From Blattamonas nauphoetae (Eukaryota > Preaxostyla > Oxymonadida): a stretch of DNA of 64,000 nt. Each line of letters begins with the position of its first letter. Within the stretch, counting starts at the first letter, position 1. Below, piece after piece: positions 40,733 through 52,186 of the stretch. A program made the translations under genes and the position numbers. The notes under the pieces were generated by a model, which worked only from the letters and a program-made list of their open reading frames with translations, did not search any database and was not told the origin of the DNA. The stretch covers positions 1 through 64,000 of the forward strand of contig JARBJD010000181.1 in the NCBI GenBank assembly GCA_033064195.1, read 5' to 3'.

Positions 40733-41292
40733 ATGAGTGAAGCTGAGTACCAACCGGCAGATTTTGCAAATCAACCTGCGGCAGCAGAGCCAAAACCTAA
40801 AGGGAATTGCAAAGCCCAATTCATGTTCGTTGTCCGAATTATTGTGATCGCATCCGGTCCTATTCTCATTGCTCTGGGCATTTTGGCGATCATTTTTGCG
40901 ATCAACGGAACATTTGTCTCTTGGCTACTCGGAATCTATCAAATGTCTGTCGTCATCTCTCTTTTTCCATCCTCTCAGCATATTTGGAGCTCTTTTATTC
41001 TTTGGTGAATTTCAATGGAAGAGAATGCTATTTGCATTTCCTTTTCTGCTCACACGAAGGAACAGATCAGTCTTTCTCGCTCTGTCTGTCGTCAATCCCT
41101 TTCATTTCTCATAACACTATCACCATCCCTCAATTATTCAGTTGTGCTACACTGTGCTATGGACTCAGGATCAACGGATATAAATGGCCTGGTATAGTCG
41201 CTGGATCTGTTTTGCTCGCTGTGGCAATCCTTTATTTTGTCATGACATTTATTGCCCCATCAAAGAAAGACCAAGCAAATTACGAAGTTTGA
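40733..41292 (+). CDS. Four-helix membrane protein, 155 aa, three exons
   Basis: Exons 40733-40944, 40979-41083 and 41142-41292 join in frame through GT-AG introns of 34 and 58 nt. The product has a Pro/Ala-rich cytosolic start, then hydrophobic segments at about 32-50, 57-78, 85-105 and 125-147, and a charged tail (K-K-D-Q-A-N-Y-E-V). It resembles small tetraspan proteins in layout, but no family motif is seen. Each exon ends within or next to a membrane segment. Without splicing the frame stops early, so the introns are well supported, although the second donor is chosen by phase. Confidence 0.7.
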
Positions 41293-41544
41293 TAACTTAT
41301 TTTATTTCATGAATATTCACAGGAGTTTAAAGCCAGACAATCAATTGATCCAAATGCAAAGAAATGATTGACAATTATGACATCTTTTTTTTGACTTCAT
41401 TTCACTTTAACATCACAACCTGTCAATGTATTCTGAGCCATGTGTTCTTTCGTTTATGATTTATGTCACTTTGTGACGTCACATTCATTTTTTCGATGAA
41501 GTCGGAGAGATCAACCCTTGTTGAACTGTATAACCACTCAACCA

Positions 41545-44500
41545 ATGGATCCTGACATCATGCGGCAGATGAGCAAGAAAATTGCACAGCTCACCCGTGT
41601 GATTTATCAACTACACACCAAGAACGATGATTATGAACTTGAACTCCAACGCATCTCAGAAAACTCACAAGCTGAAGTTTCAATGGTATTTCCGAAATAG
41701 TTTTGAAAGATTACTCATTTTTCGTTCTTTCTGACATCTTTCCGGACTTTCAATGAATAATCATCCGATTTTATCCAGATAATTGAAGAAACCAAACAGA
41801 AGATTGCTACAATGCAAAAAGCCCTTGATGAAGCAAAATCTCAAAATAATTCTCGCGAAGCCCTCAAGGTATGTCCTATTTATTCATCTATTTCCCATAT
41901 CAAAAGGAATTAACGTCAAAATACGAGTCAGAAAAACAACAGGCGTATGCTGAGTTTTCTACCTTTCAAAGACAAGCGACACAAAACGAACAACGCTTAA
42001 AGGAGATTTCTGAGCTTCGGATCAGAGAACTGGTCAAAGAAGTGTCCACAGCAAAGGAATCATTTGACAAACAAATTGCCCAACTCAAGGCTCAGGTCTC
42101 GGACAGTGGGTCATCTTCCCAAAAGCTGTTGAAGGAACAGGAAGAAAACCATCAAACAGAGATCTCAAGACTGGTGAAAGAGCAAAATGCGAAGTATAAT
42201 GAAATGCTCACACAGCGGTACAAGGCAGAGGCTGATCTTGAGAAGAAATTAGATGTAGCAAACAAGGAACTTGATGAACTTCGGAAGAGTAAGGAGGAAG
42301 AGCAACGAAAACGGGAATCACTTGAGCATTTATTGGAAAAGGAGAGGTCCGAAAACGAAGCGGCGACAAAGCGGTTTTCTGAAGACATTCACCAACTTCA
42401 ACAACAATACGAACGCGATATGAAATCAAAGAACGATGAGATTGCTCGAATGCAGGATCAGATAGCTGCCCAACTCGATCAGATTGCAAACTCTTCGGAT
42501 GCGTCGTCAGAGTTGATGTCGGAACTTCAGAATCTGAAAAAGTCTAAAGCAGACTTGGAGTCCGACAAAGAAAAGTTATCAGAGGAGATGAGACAGAAAT
42601 TGAACGAAATGAGCAAAAGGGAGAAGGACCTCCAGACCCAGCTCGATTCAGAAATGAAAAACAACCAAAATCTCCAAATGCAACTTAAAAATTACACATC
42701 TCAATCTGATAGTCAATCTAAGCTCCTTCAGACACAAATATCTTCTCTTACCGAACAGCTAAACGCCGAGCGACAAAAATTCCACGATCAGTTGACGAAT
42801 CTCAAGTCATCCAACGAAACCGAGATTACAACACTCAAAAAACGCTACGAACAGGAAGTAGAGTCCTTAAACAGGACAATCGAGCAGCTAAAAACACAAT
42901 CATCGGCGTCGATGGAAGATGTGAACAAGAATTGGGAAAAGCGGATGAGCGAGGAGGCACAGAAGATGAAAGAGCTCCATCGAAAGGATTTGGAAGAGGC
43001 CAACACAAAAGCAGAGGAAGAGAAAAGACTGGCTGTGTCACAAGCAAGAGCTGAGCAGAAAGGAGAGACCGAAAAAGAGAAGGACGAGGAGATTGCTCGA
43101 CTCACCGCGCAGTTCGAGAAAGAGAAGACGGAACTGGAGAAGCGATTGACCTCACAACTCGCCGAGTCGTCTACAGATGCTGCACAGCAAATGAACAATC
43201 TCAGACAGCAGCTGACAGATGAGGAGAGGGCGAGGAAAGAGGCGGAAGAGGAAGGAAGAAGACTGGCATCGCTTTTGGAGAAGGAGCAGCGAGCGAAGGA
43301 AGGAACAATGTCGGACGGAGAGAAGTTGAGGGCTGAGCTCGACGAGGAGAGGAAGAAGAAGGCGGAGACGGATGAAGAGCTGAGGAAGGAGAGGGAGCAG
43401 AGAGCGGCTGATCGGATACAGTTCGAAGCCGACCTCTCCACGAAAAACGAAGAAATGACAAAACTGAAGTCAGAACACGAACAAGCACTTCGTGCAAAGG
43501 AAGCCGAGATCGCCAAAATGAGAGACGAGAACGCTGCTCAACTCGAAAAACTGGCATCGTCATCGACCGCATCGTCGCAACTGTTGGCTGAGCTGGAAGG
43601 GCTGAAGAAGGAGAAAACGGGGTTGGAGGCAGACAAGGCCAAGTTGGGCGAGGAACTCCGAAAGAAGATGGCTGAGATGGATGAAAAGCAGCGGGCGCTT
43701 CAGAACGAGCTTGACATGCTGAAACGAGAGAAGGAGATGCAGGAGAAGGCACTCTCGTCTTCCGCTGCGTCCAAAGACGACACAATCAGGTCGCTCCAAT
43801 CACAGCTGGATCAAGCGAGAGAGGATTCGTCGGCGAGGCAGAGGGAGTTGGAGGGGGAGATTGAGGCACTCAAACAGCAACACGCGGCAGAGATCAGTCG
43901 AGCGGTGGAGGCCCACAAGAAGCAGATGGCGATGTTGCATGCATCGCATGAGTCGGAGTCAATCCAATATCAATCGAAGATGGAGGAGATGGAACAGAAG
44001 TGGAAAGACAAACTGCACAATGCGGGAGAGAAGAGCGAGAGAGAGAGGAGAGAGGCAGAGGAAAAACACGCCAAGGAACTGGAGAGGAAACTCCGAGAAA
44101 ACACAGACACTCTGACGAAGACTTTTGAGAAGAAACTGGCCGATCTGGAAGGGAGGTTGAATGAGGAGCATCGAAGAGCGATGGACAGAACTCTTTCCGA
44201 CCAGAACAGTCAGATGGAGACGAAACAGTCACAGTTTCTGAACGAAGCACGGCAGATGAAAGCTGCACTGGAAGACCAACTGCGACAGATGGAAGCGTTG
44301 GAACGCGATTTGGACTCGGCAACTCAAGCGAACTCAGCACTGACAGCACAAAATGAAGAACTTCTGTCGAGTGTGACATCACTCGAATCACAAATCAGTC
44401 AAGCCAACAAGACTAACCGTGCACTGTCTTTGGAAGTGAGTCAGCTGACAACCCAAAACTCTAATTTGTCCGATCAGCTCAGCCAGCTCCACGCCGACTG

Positions 44501-44864
44501 CGACAGACTTGCAGCGGAATCAACGGAGCTCCAGAACGAGTTGGCCGAAGTGCTTCATCGATACGAGCATCGCGATCCACGTCCAGAAGACATCCAGCGG
44601 ATCCGTCAGCTGGAGGCAGCTGTCGTGGAGAAGGAACACTTGTTGGCCAGAATGAATGAAGAAGTGAAATTCTACAAGTTGGAATTACGAAACAGAGATG
44701 AGAACTATACGAAGACTTTCGGGAGAACAAATAAAGTTGGGTCGATCATGCCGGGTGGGGCAAGTTTGAATGTCGCTCCTTCACAAACTGCTCAACGGAA
44801 TGCAACCCCTCCAAGGTCAGCTAATAAGGGTCCAGGAGGAGTAAGGCCGAGAAAGCTACCATGA
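41545..44864 (+). CDS. FAM184-like long coiled-coil protein, 1062 aa
   Basis: Exons 41545-41685, 41779-41868 and 41907-44864 (introns 93 and 38 nt, both phase 0). The spliced N-terminus, M-x-x-Q-M-S-K-K-I-A-Q-L-T-R-V-I-Y-Q-L then N-D-D-Y-E-L-E-L and E-E-T-K-Q-K-I, matches the FAM184 N-terminal domain known from animals and many flagellates. From about residue 80 to 985 it is almost pure coiled coil, with internal near-repeats (for example A-A-Q-L-D-Q-I-A-N-S-S-D-A-S-S-E-L and A-A-Q-L-E-K-L-A-S-S-S-T-A-S-S-Q-L) that suggest duplication. The end is basic and proline-containing. FAM184 proteins are poorly studied; presence in ciliated lineages hints at a cytoskeletal or ciliary role, which is inference. 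Confidence 0.85.
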
Positions 44865-44935
44865 TAGTTTTATTTTCTGTCTTCATTTCATTTCACTGAT
44901 TTTTTTATCATTTTTTTGGCACCCTGACACTAAAA

Positions 44936-47900
44936 ATGGAGGTTCGATCAAGTTCAGGTTTTTACAAAGATCCTTCTCTCGACTGGAAATGGATTCTCAG
45001 CAATTCGAATGTTTGTGCAATTTTTCCAGTTTTCTTCCTGTTAGATGAGTATTTAGGGACGTTAAGTGAAGAAAATGCTTTCACACTCGATCTGGTCACG
45101 TACTTGGGGGAATCGCAAAAATTTACAATTCGAACAATTCCATTCACAAATATTCCTGATCCTAAATCATTTTATGAGGCATTTGGACGTCTGAGACGTT
45201 GTGATTCCGATTTCCTCCTTCAAGTCAGAGATCTCATCATTGATGACACCAGTGTACAAATCATCAACGAATATGCTCCTAGTGATAGTTTAAACGAGCT
45301 TTATCACAAATTTATCCACAACACTCAGAAATTCTCTGAAGATGTATGCCAAACACCTTTTTGTCATCTATCAACCCTTCAGATGTTATGGAGCATTCTA
45401 TTCAGCTGCTGTGAGTGTCTTTCTGTTCTGAACCAACTTGGTATTTGTCATGGGAATCTTCATCCATCAAACATCTTCTCAACGCCATCGAACAACTTCA
45501 TCATCGGTGATTTCTACATCTCAACATGCGTAATCGGACCATCACGAAAGAATCCTCACAAACCGCTGGTGGCAACGGATCCCAGTCTCCCAAGCACATA
45601 TTCAGCTCCAGAAATCCAGAAAGGAGACAAGTCTGTTCTTCACTTTGTATATCCTCTCAGACCCGATTTAGCATCAGATTTGTATTCAGTGGGTGTTATC
45701 ATACGGGAAATAATTGCAATATCTGCGATGAATACCGGGATTTCCGAGGAACTTCTCTTCACGTCGGAACTGCGTCACCTCGCTCATTCACTCTCACATG
45801 AGTCAAGAACGGAGAGACCAACACTATACGATCTCATGCACAATCCTTCAATAGTATCCATTCGAGATTCTCTTGAAACAGTTCCTGCCCTACTCGCCAC
45901 CATCCTGCGAACAAGAAACGAACAGACTATTCCAGAACTATTGGACAAAATCAATACTCTCTTAGCTGACAGTCCTGGCCTCCTTGAAGAGGTTTTAGCA
46001 ACATGTCCAGACTTTTTTGACAGTCTGGGCACGATACTCTCTCATCACATGCATTTCTCACCAATCGTCGTCTCAGTGGCGATTATAGCTCTGACAACAG
46101 TTCGGTCTCTTGTTGATGGCGTTATTGAAACAATACTCAAGTCGACACTCTTCTCTGGGTTCACGCGAGCTCTGACAGCCCTATCTTCCGTCCCTACTCA
46201 CATCCCTCAGGTGATTCTAGCAATTCTCCGACACATTCAAAGCACACATATGATATATATTCAAACCACCTCTCTTGTTCCTGCACTGCTCTCAGTTATT
46301 ACGAATGAACGAGAACGAAAAGTGGATGGCCTCCAACGTCGCTCTTCCGAAGGAACAAGCCACAATCAAAGATCACCACTCCAAAATACACCCTCAGATA
46401 TCTTATTTGACATTGGAGATGATGAAATTCTAAGGTGTTGCGTGGAAGCTCTCTCGATCGTTGTATTCGAGGAGGGGAAAGGAAGTGAGACCGCCAAGGA
46501 GCATCCACTCCGAGAAATCTTTCTCCGTTGTAACGGTCTTCCCCTTTTGACGACAATACTTGAGGCTGAAGACACAGGACTGGATTTTCGATTGTCTCTG
46601 AATTGTTCAGTCATTCTCGGTGCTCTTTCACGTGGGATTGATTTTACATCGGTCCCAGAAATTGTTTTGCCCACATTGGATCAGTCCGTTCTTTCTGCAC
46701 AGGAAAGAGACCGACAGTACGCCAGTTATTCACTCAGCTGTTTGGCAATCACTGGACTCCCGACTACCAATGCGGCACTACAGGATTCTTTGTCAGCCAC
46801 AACTAAAGAGGGGAAAGATGGAGATTCAGTCCGAAGATCAGCAAAAGTCAATGAAGTGATCGTCCACTCTTCGCTGAACAAGATCCGGATCCTTCTTCTC
46901 CACAATGTGGAAGAACTGAAAGAGAGTGTGATTAGGTTGGGCCTTCTCAACAATATAAAGAAAGTGTTAGACACTCCATCCCTTTTTAAAGAAGGAATTG
47001 TGGCCAACATTCTCGACATATTCGTGAACCTCCTATTCACCAACCAGGCTGTTCTCTTCGAAACCATCACGTCTGATGTACTCACCCATCTTATACAACT
47101 CTCATCAACATTTAGCAGCGATTTTATCTCCCATATAACAAACTTTCTTCTCCTTGTCTCACGCTTCCCTTCCCCACTGGTTGAGGCGTCGTTTGAAACT
47201 CTCATTATCTTCAGCCTCAAAACAATCGATCAAGAAAAGGATAGAGACCATTTATCAGCCCATACTTTCGTCAATCAGCAGACAACGCTTCTGGAAATCA
47301 TTCTCAACCTCCTTTCCGGCACACTGAAGAACTCCACCTCCTCCCTTCCCCACCCAAAACAAGACACCATCGAGCGTATCCGTGCCGACGAGAGACTCTT
47401 CAAAATATTCTCATCGTCTGACAACAAGACTATCCAACTTCTGTCGGCTGGATGTCTCGCTTTCGTCTTCCGGAATCGACTTGTTCCTCCAAAAATGAAA
47501 AATGTGATCCAATTTTTGGTGAAGAGCGTCAGCTTGAAGTCGAAGTTGAATGGACACGTGGGTGTAGCAGAGACGGCGTTGATGCAGATCGCGTGGAAGG
47601 AAAGTTTGTTTATGGGTTACTTTCGACTTCATGATTGAAGAAAGATCCTCTTCTCGTTTCTCGATTTTTCTCTCTCCCTTCTTTCTCCTCATCTTCTTCT
47701 CATTCACATCTTCTCTTCTCCCTTTCAGTGCTCTCCATCGACTTCGCCAAACTCTCCACACAATCAACCAATCAGCTCCTCCTCTCCCTCGTTCTCCTTC
47801 GCTTCGGCGTCCCCGTCCTCTCTTTCGCCGACAAACAATACTTCATCCAGTGCGGGATTCTGGAGACACTGGCGTCTCTCCTTCTGACGCAATCCCACCC

Positions 47901-49200
47901 TCTCATCACATCGCTCGTCTCAATCATCCTTTTCATCTTTCTCTCCCAATATCCATCGTGTGTGTCGTTGTTGGTCCAGCCACTTCCGTTCAAAGCGATT
48001 CTCCTGCCTTTCGGATTCGGGAAGGAGAAGATCGTGCATGCTCATGTGCAGCTCTTGGTTGCTCTGGTTGGCTGGGCAAGCGAGGAGGAAGTGCAGGGTG
48101 TGCCTTCTCTTTCATCTTTTTCTCTTTCACTTCTTCACACCACGTCACTGTTATCTTCATCTTTCTTTCCTTCAACACATTCCTTCTTTCACCCTCAATC
48201 TCTTTCTCCACCCATCTCTCCTCTCCCCTCTCATCTCTCCTCTCCACTCTCAGACATGCTCCAACTCGGTCTCCTCCCCTGCCTCTGCAGCCTCCTCGAC
48301 CATCACGAACCTCACATTGTGAAAGACGTTCTGTCGATCCTGCTGACCATCTCGTCCCTCACACTCACCTTTTCATCCAACTCATCCATGTCCAGCACGC
48401 AGAACTCGTCTCTGCGATCAAGCTCAACACCAACAGCGTCTTCTCCTTCGAAACAGAAAATGTCGGATCAGCAACGATTCGATCAATCGCTGATGGATGG
48501 ATTCATGTTCCAACGAAAATCGACACATTCACTCCTCGTTTCATCATTCTCAAATTCGTCTGGATTCTCAAAACTTTCTTCTCTTCTCGAGCGAAGGAAG
48601 AAGTCGGAGTTGGGCAGAACAATGATGTTGGATGGCGATACCAAAACGAACCCTGAAAACAAGAAACATGGGGAACATGACGACTCCCGAATAGGCCTTC
48701 GGATCTGGGCTGACTCAATCACAATCTGGATCGCTCTCCTTCGGATTGAAAGACAAGCCATCCAAAACAGGCTCCCCACGACTCTTCAAGCACCGTCGAG
48801 CGATGATCGGAGGAATTCTGGTCTGCTACTGTCGGCAATGATCGATCTGCTGGTCGAGATCAATAGAATCAACAAAACAACACCCGAGAGACAAATTTTT
48901 GGGAAGGAGGCCACCTCGAACAAGAAAGCCCACACCAAAATTATCACAGCTGACAAACTTTGGAAGAAAGTCCATTTTCTTCATCTTTTGGACAATATTT
49001 CGTGGCTTCTGAAGGAGAGCTCTCTCAAAACTGTTGAGGCCACCATTCTGCCGCTCGTGTTTTCACTCTGGAATGTGGAACTCAACGTGAACTCTGGTGC
49101 ATTGGTTCAGTTTGTCCAATCATTAGCCAGCTCTGACCGAGGAAAGGAAATCAAGCATCTTGTTCCCAAGACTCTTATTGACTTGGTCGAATGGGGATGA
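44936..49200 (+). CDS. Pseudokinase with ARM/HEAT-like repeats, 1331 aa
   Basis: Exons 44936-47615, 47729-48097 and 48254-49200 join in frame (introns 113 and 156 nt). The first 320 residues form a kinase-like domain: H-G-N-L-H-P-S-N-I-F stands for the HRD loop (catalytic Asp replaced by Asn), I-G-D-F-Y-I-S for DFG, and Y-S-A-P-E plus S-V-G-V-I-I-R-E-I are kept. No Gly-rich loop or VAIK lysine is visible. The rest is all-helical with Leu-rich pairs, like ARM/HEAT repeats, with a Ser-rich loop near residues 960-1010. The architecture recalls ULK4-like pseudokinases, though the family is not proven. The second intron has no stop and is a multiple of three, so unspliced messages would stay in frame. 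Confidence 0.75.
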
Positions 49201-49384
49201 GAGGAAAAACGTTGATGTCCTTGTCCCGTTGACGTTCAACTCTTGTTTTGGCTGTTATGCTTTTCCAAATGAGAATTCATCTCTCGGAATAATTGCCTAC
49301 ATGTTATGCCTTGGCTTTATTCTTTCTACACATTATTACCCCTGTATTTCATCGTTTGTCCCAGGAATATGCCCCATTTAAAAG

Positions 49385-51092
49385 TTGTGGGCACGATCAA
49401 AAATGCTACTCGAACCACAATCACCTCACACACAAACTGCCTGGTGGGACGGTACCGAACTCAATTTCCAATATTTAAGTCCGGACAATCGGGATAGTCT
49501 GGCGAAATTAGCCCCAGACACCGTCTCGTTCTACCGCAAATATGTCGAACCGAAAAAACTCGAAGAGCTGGTTTCGGATGTTGTGGAAGCGCTTGAAACT
49601 ACACAGGATTATGCACAGGACTTTGCTGGACGGACAATGGCGTACTTAGAGTCCGCTTGGTACCCACAAAATAAACACCTCTTCCTTCCACAACAACCTC
49701 CGCAGCAACCCCCCGCAGTCCCTCACTCACCACCAAGTTTGCCTCCGCCAAATCCACCCGCGCATATTTCGGTCATTCCGGTTGTGTCACCGCCTTCGAC
49801 GGAACCATCCACTCCTCCGACTGTAAAGCCCCATCCGCCGACAAAAGCAACTCCAGAAGGGGCACTTCGCTTGCCTGATCCCATCCAGCCTGCTCCCATC
49901 CAGCCTGCTCTCATACAGCCACAACCATCAGATGACTGGGTATTTTGTTTATTTTGTCATATTTTCTTCTAGCAACATCAACTCCTCCAGAATCAACAAA
50001 CTCCGAAGAATATCCTGGAGAGTGCATACATGCCGTCTCAATCTGTTCAGCCGCAACCACAAATCCAGCTCACCGATATTCAAGATCTTTTGACCAAATC
50101 ACTCGCTGTATGCCGAAGATCATTTTTCTTTCACAATCCTTCATTTCTCGATCCACTTCAATTTTCCAAACTCTCATTCATTTCTCCTTTCTCATCCACA
50201 CCATCCAGGCCCAACAAACACAGCATGACCAGCAGATGGGACTCCTCCTGAACACGATGCAAAAGATGATGGATCAGCTCATCCGCCAAAGCAACACGAT
50301 GAACGATCTCACAAAATCAGTCGCCGAGCTCAAAATGAACGTCACAGCATCATTCCAGCCCTTCTCTGCTCAAAACCAGCCTCCATCCCAACCTCAACCG
50401 AGCGGCCAACCAGTTTATTCTCCACCACAGACCTCTCCAGCGCCCATCCCTGTCAAACTCGGCCGCCCTCCTGCTCCATCCAACGAGAACGCCCAGGTCG
50501 CGCTTCCTCAAGCACAGAGACAGAAAGTCTCGTTCCTGCTTCCAAATCCGATGTACTTCTCAGTTATTCATGAAAACATGGTCAGCATGAAGGGACAGGA
50601 CCCACACCGCGTGTACATCGACTATGTCATGGTTGACGGAATCTGTGTTTTCGAGTTCGAGCCAATGGGCACAAATCTGGGTGTAATCACCATTGGACTT
50701 GCTGACTATCAACGCTACTTGGAGAACCCCGAAACAAGCAATGCTGTCGTCTACCAGTCTTCGGGAATGGTGTATGCTCGAAACAAACATTCCCAGATCA
50801 AACCATACACTAACGGGATGAGAGTGAAAATGGAGGTCAACTCGAAGCAACACACTGTGTCGTTTGCGGTTGGCGATAACGCGGCACTTGTTACCGTCGC
50901 CCATATCCCAGTTTCAACACAAGCCTTTGTATGTTGATTCTCTCTTCGTCATTGCGTCTCTTTCACACTCATGTTTTGTAGATCTCATTCTCGGCGCCTG
51001 GACAGCGTGTAGTTGCCCACCGTTTGGAGACAGTTCCACAATCAACTCTGGTCGAGAATCCATCTTACACCAGGGCTATGATCATGGACTAA
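49385..51092 (+). CDS. SPRY-like domain protein with proline-rich linker, 506 aa
   Basis: Exons 49385-49939, 49973-50107, 50209-50928 and 50982-51092, with GT-AG introns of 33, 101 and 53 nt. Residues about 20-95 are a helical region of unknown family; 100-185 are a low-complexity Pro/Thr/Gln stretch with P-I-Q-P-A tandem copies; 185-265 a Gln-rich helix or coiled coil. From about 330 the protein is beta-rich with F-E-F, G-V-I-T-I-G, G-M-V-Y-A, G-M-R-V-K-M-E-V and T-V-S-F-A-V-G-D, the pattern of SPRY-like domains that bind protein partners. The last exon supplies the closing strand. The start may instead be ATG 49403. Confidence 0.7.
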
Positions 51093-51282
51093 CCAGTTAG
51101 CTTCATACACAATTCATTCGGCCATTTACTGATACATTTTTTGTCATTATCAACAAATAGGGATCAGGAATTGGAGTTTTAAATAATGATCGATTCATAA
51201 TTTTTTTCATAAATCAGACGAAACAATTCTCAACCCAACTCCGATTTCGTCGAAGCATTAATTATCACTATCTCATCTCTGA

Positions 51283-51963
51283 ATGACGGACACACTTTGG
51301 TTCATTCAGCAGCAGGGCAATTTATTTGCTGTCTGCCCTCTCCCTTACGATATCATTTCCACACCCAAATCACCACTACAATCTTTCTCTTTCTTTCTCT
51401 TGACGTTTCATTTTCCAGATATGCTTTGATCGAGATTCATCAGCCCAAATTGAGAAGTATTATCTCCAGATGAACCACCTCGATTTCACAGCTCCCATCA
51501 TCAAAATTGAAGAATATGAGAAAGGACTCGATCCTTCACAAGAAATCCTATCCTCTCCTCGTGCTGTTGAGTATTTACTCGATTACAAAAGTATGGAAGC
51601 AATCAACAATCAAGACCAATCAATCCGACACAAGATCATGCGAATCGACCCCAATCTTCCGCTGGATATGGATGGCAAAATGCTCCACACTTTTGTTTGG
51701 CCTTATGAAGGCGTCACGATCTGCATTCGTGGCTCGTTTGATAACTGGAGTACCTCGATCTATCTCCACCAAGATCCAAGCTCTGAAAGCAGCACTGTGA
51801 CACTCTTGTTGCCCCGCCACTCATTCCAATACAAGTTTATCGTTGATGGAAATTGGATGTACCGGAATGATCTCCACCATTGCTATGATGAACACGGTGT
51901 GATCCAACTCCCCTTTGATTCTCTTCAGGAAACATTAATAACTATGTTTCTGTGGATGAGTGA
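51283..51963 (+). CDS. Stand-alone CBM48/AMPK-beta-like protein, 186 aa
   Basis: Exons 51283-51330, 51419-51896 and 51929-51963 (introns 89 and 32 nt). The C-terminal 90 residues are a glycogen-binding CBM48: F-V-W-P-Y-E-G-V-T-I-C-I-R-G-S-F-D-N-W, then Q-Y-K-F-I-V-D-G-N-W, the signature of AMPK beta and starch-binding proteins. The tail after the domain, N-I-N-N-Y-V, matches the spot where AMPK beta has V-N-N. The C-terminal domain that holds AMPK alpha and gamma is absent. Residues 1-90 are unrecognised. It probably ties glycogen or a kinase partner together; this could be a lineage-specific short beta subunit or a dual-specificity-phosphatase-free relative of starch regulators. Confidence 0.75.
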
Positions 51964-52186
51964 GTGGGGTCTCACCAATCTTAGTTTTCAAAAAGTGATT
52001 CTGGCAACGAACCGAATCATTCAGCGTTCGACCGCCAGAATCAGCTTTTTGTTTGTATTTCTGCTCATTTCAGAGACGAAAAATGAACAAAAAAGCATTT
52101 TCTGCTGATTTTTCTCGAAATGTCCGTCCAAACATCTATAACCCATAACTCCCTAACAGTGAAATCCTCACAACTATTTCTCCAAA

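Noticed and set aside
42845-43785. Minus-strand frames up to 223 codons
   Set aside because: Antisense of coiled-coil codons (GAG/AAG read as CTC/CTT), giving Ser/Leu-rich translations.
47631-48656. 341-codon frame overlapping the pseudokinase gene
   Set aside because: Runs through an inferred intron in a different frame; the other frame continues the ARM-like repeats with correct splice phase.
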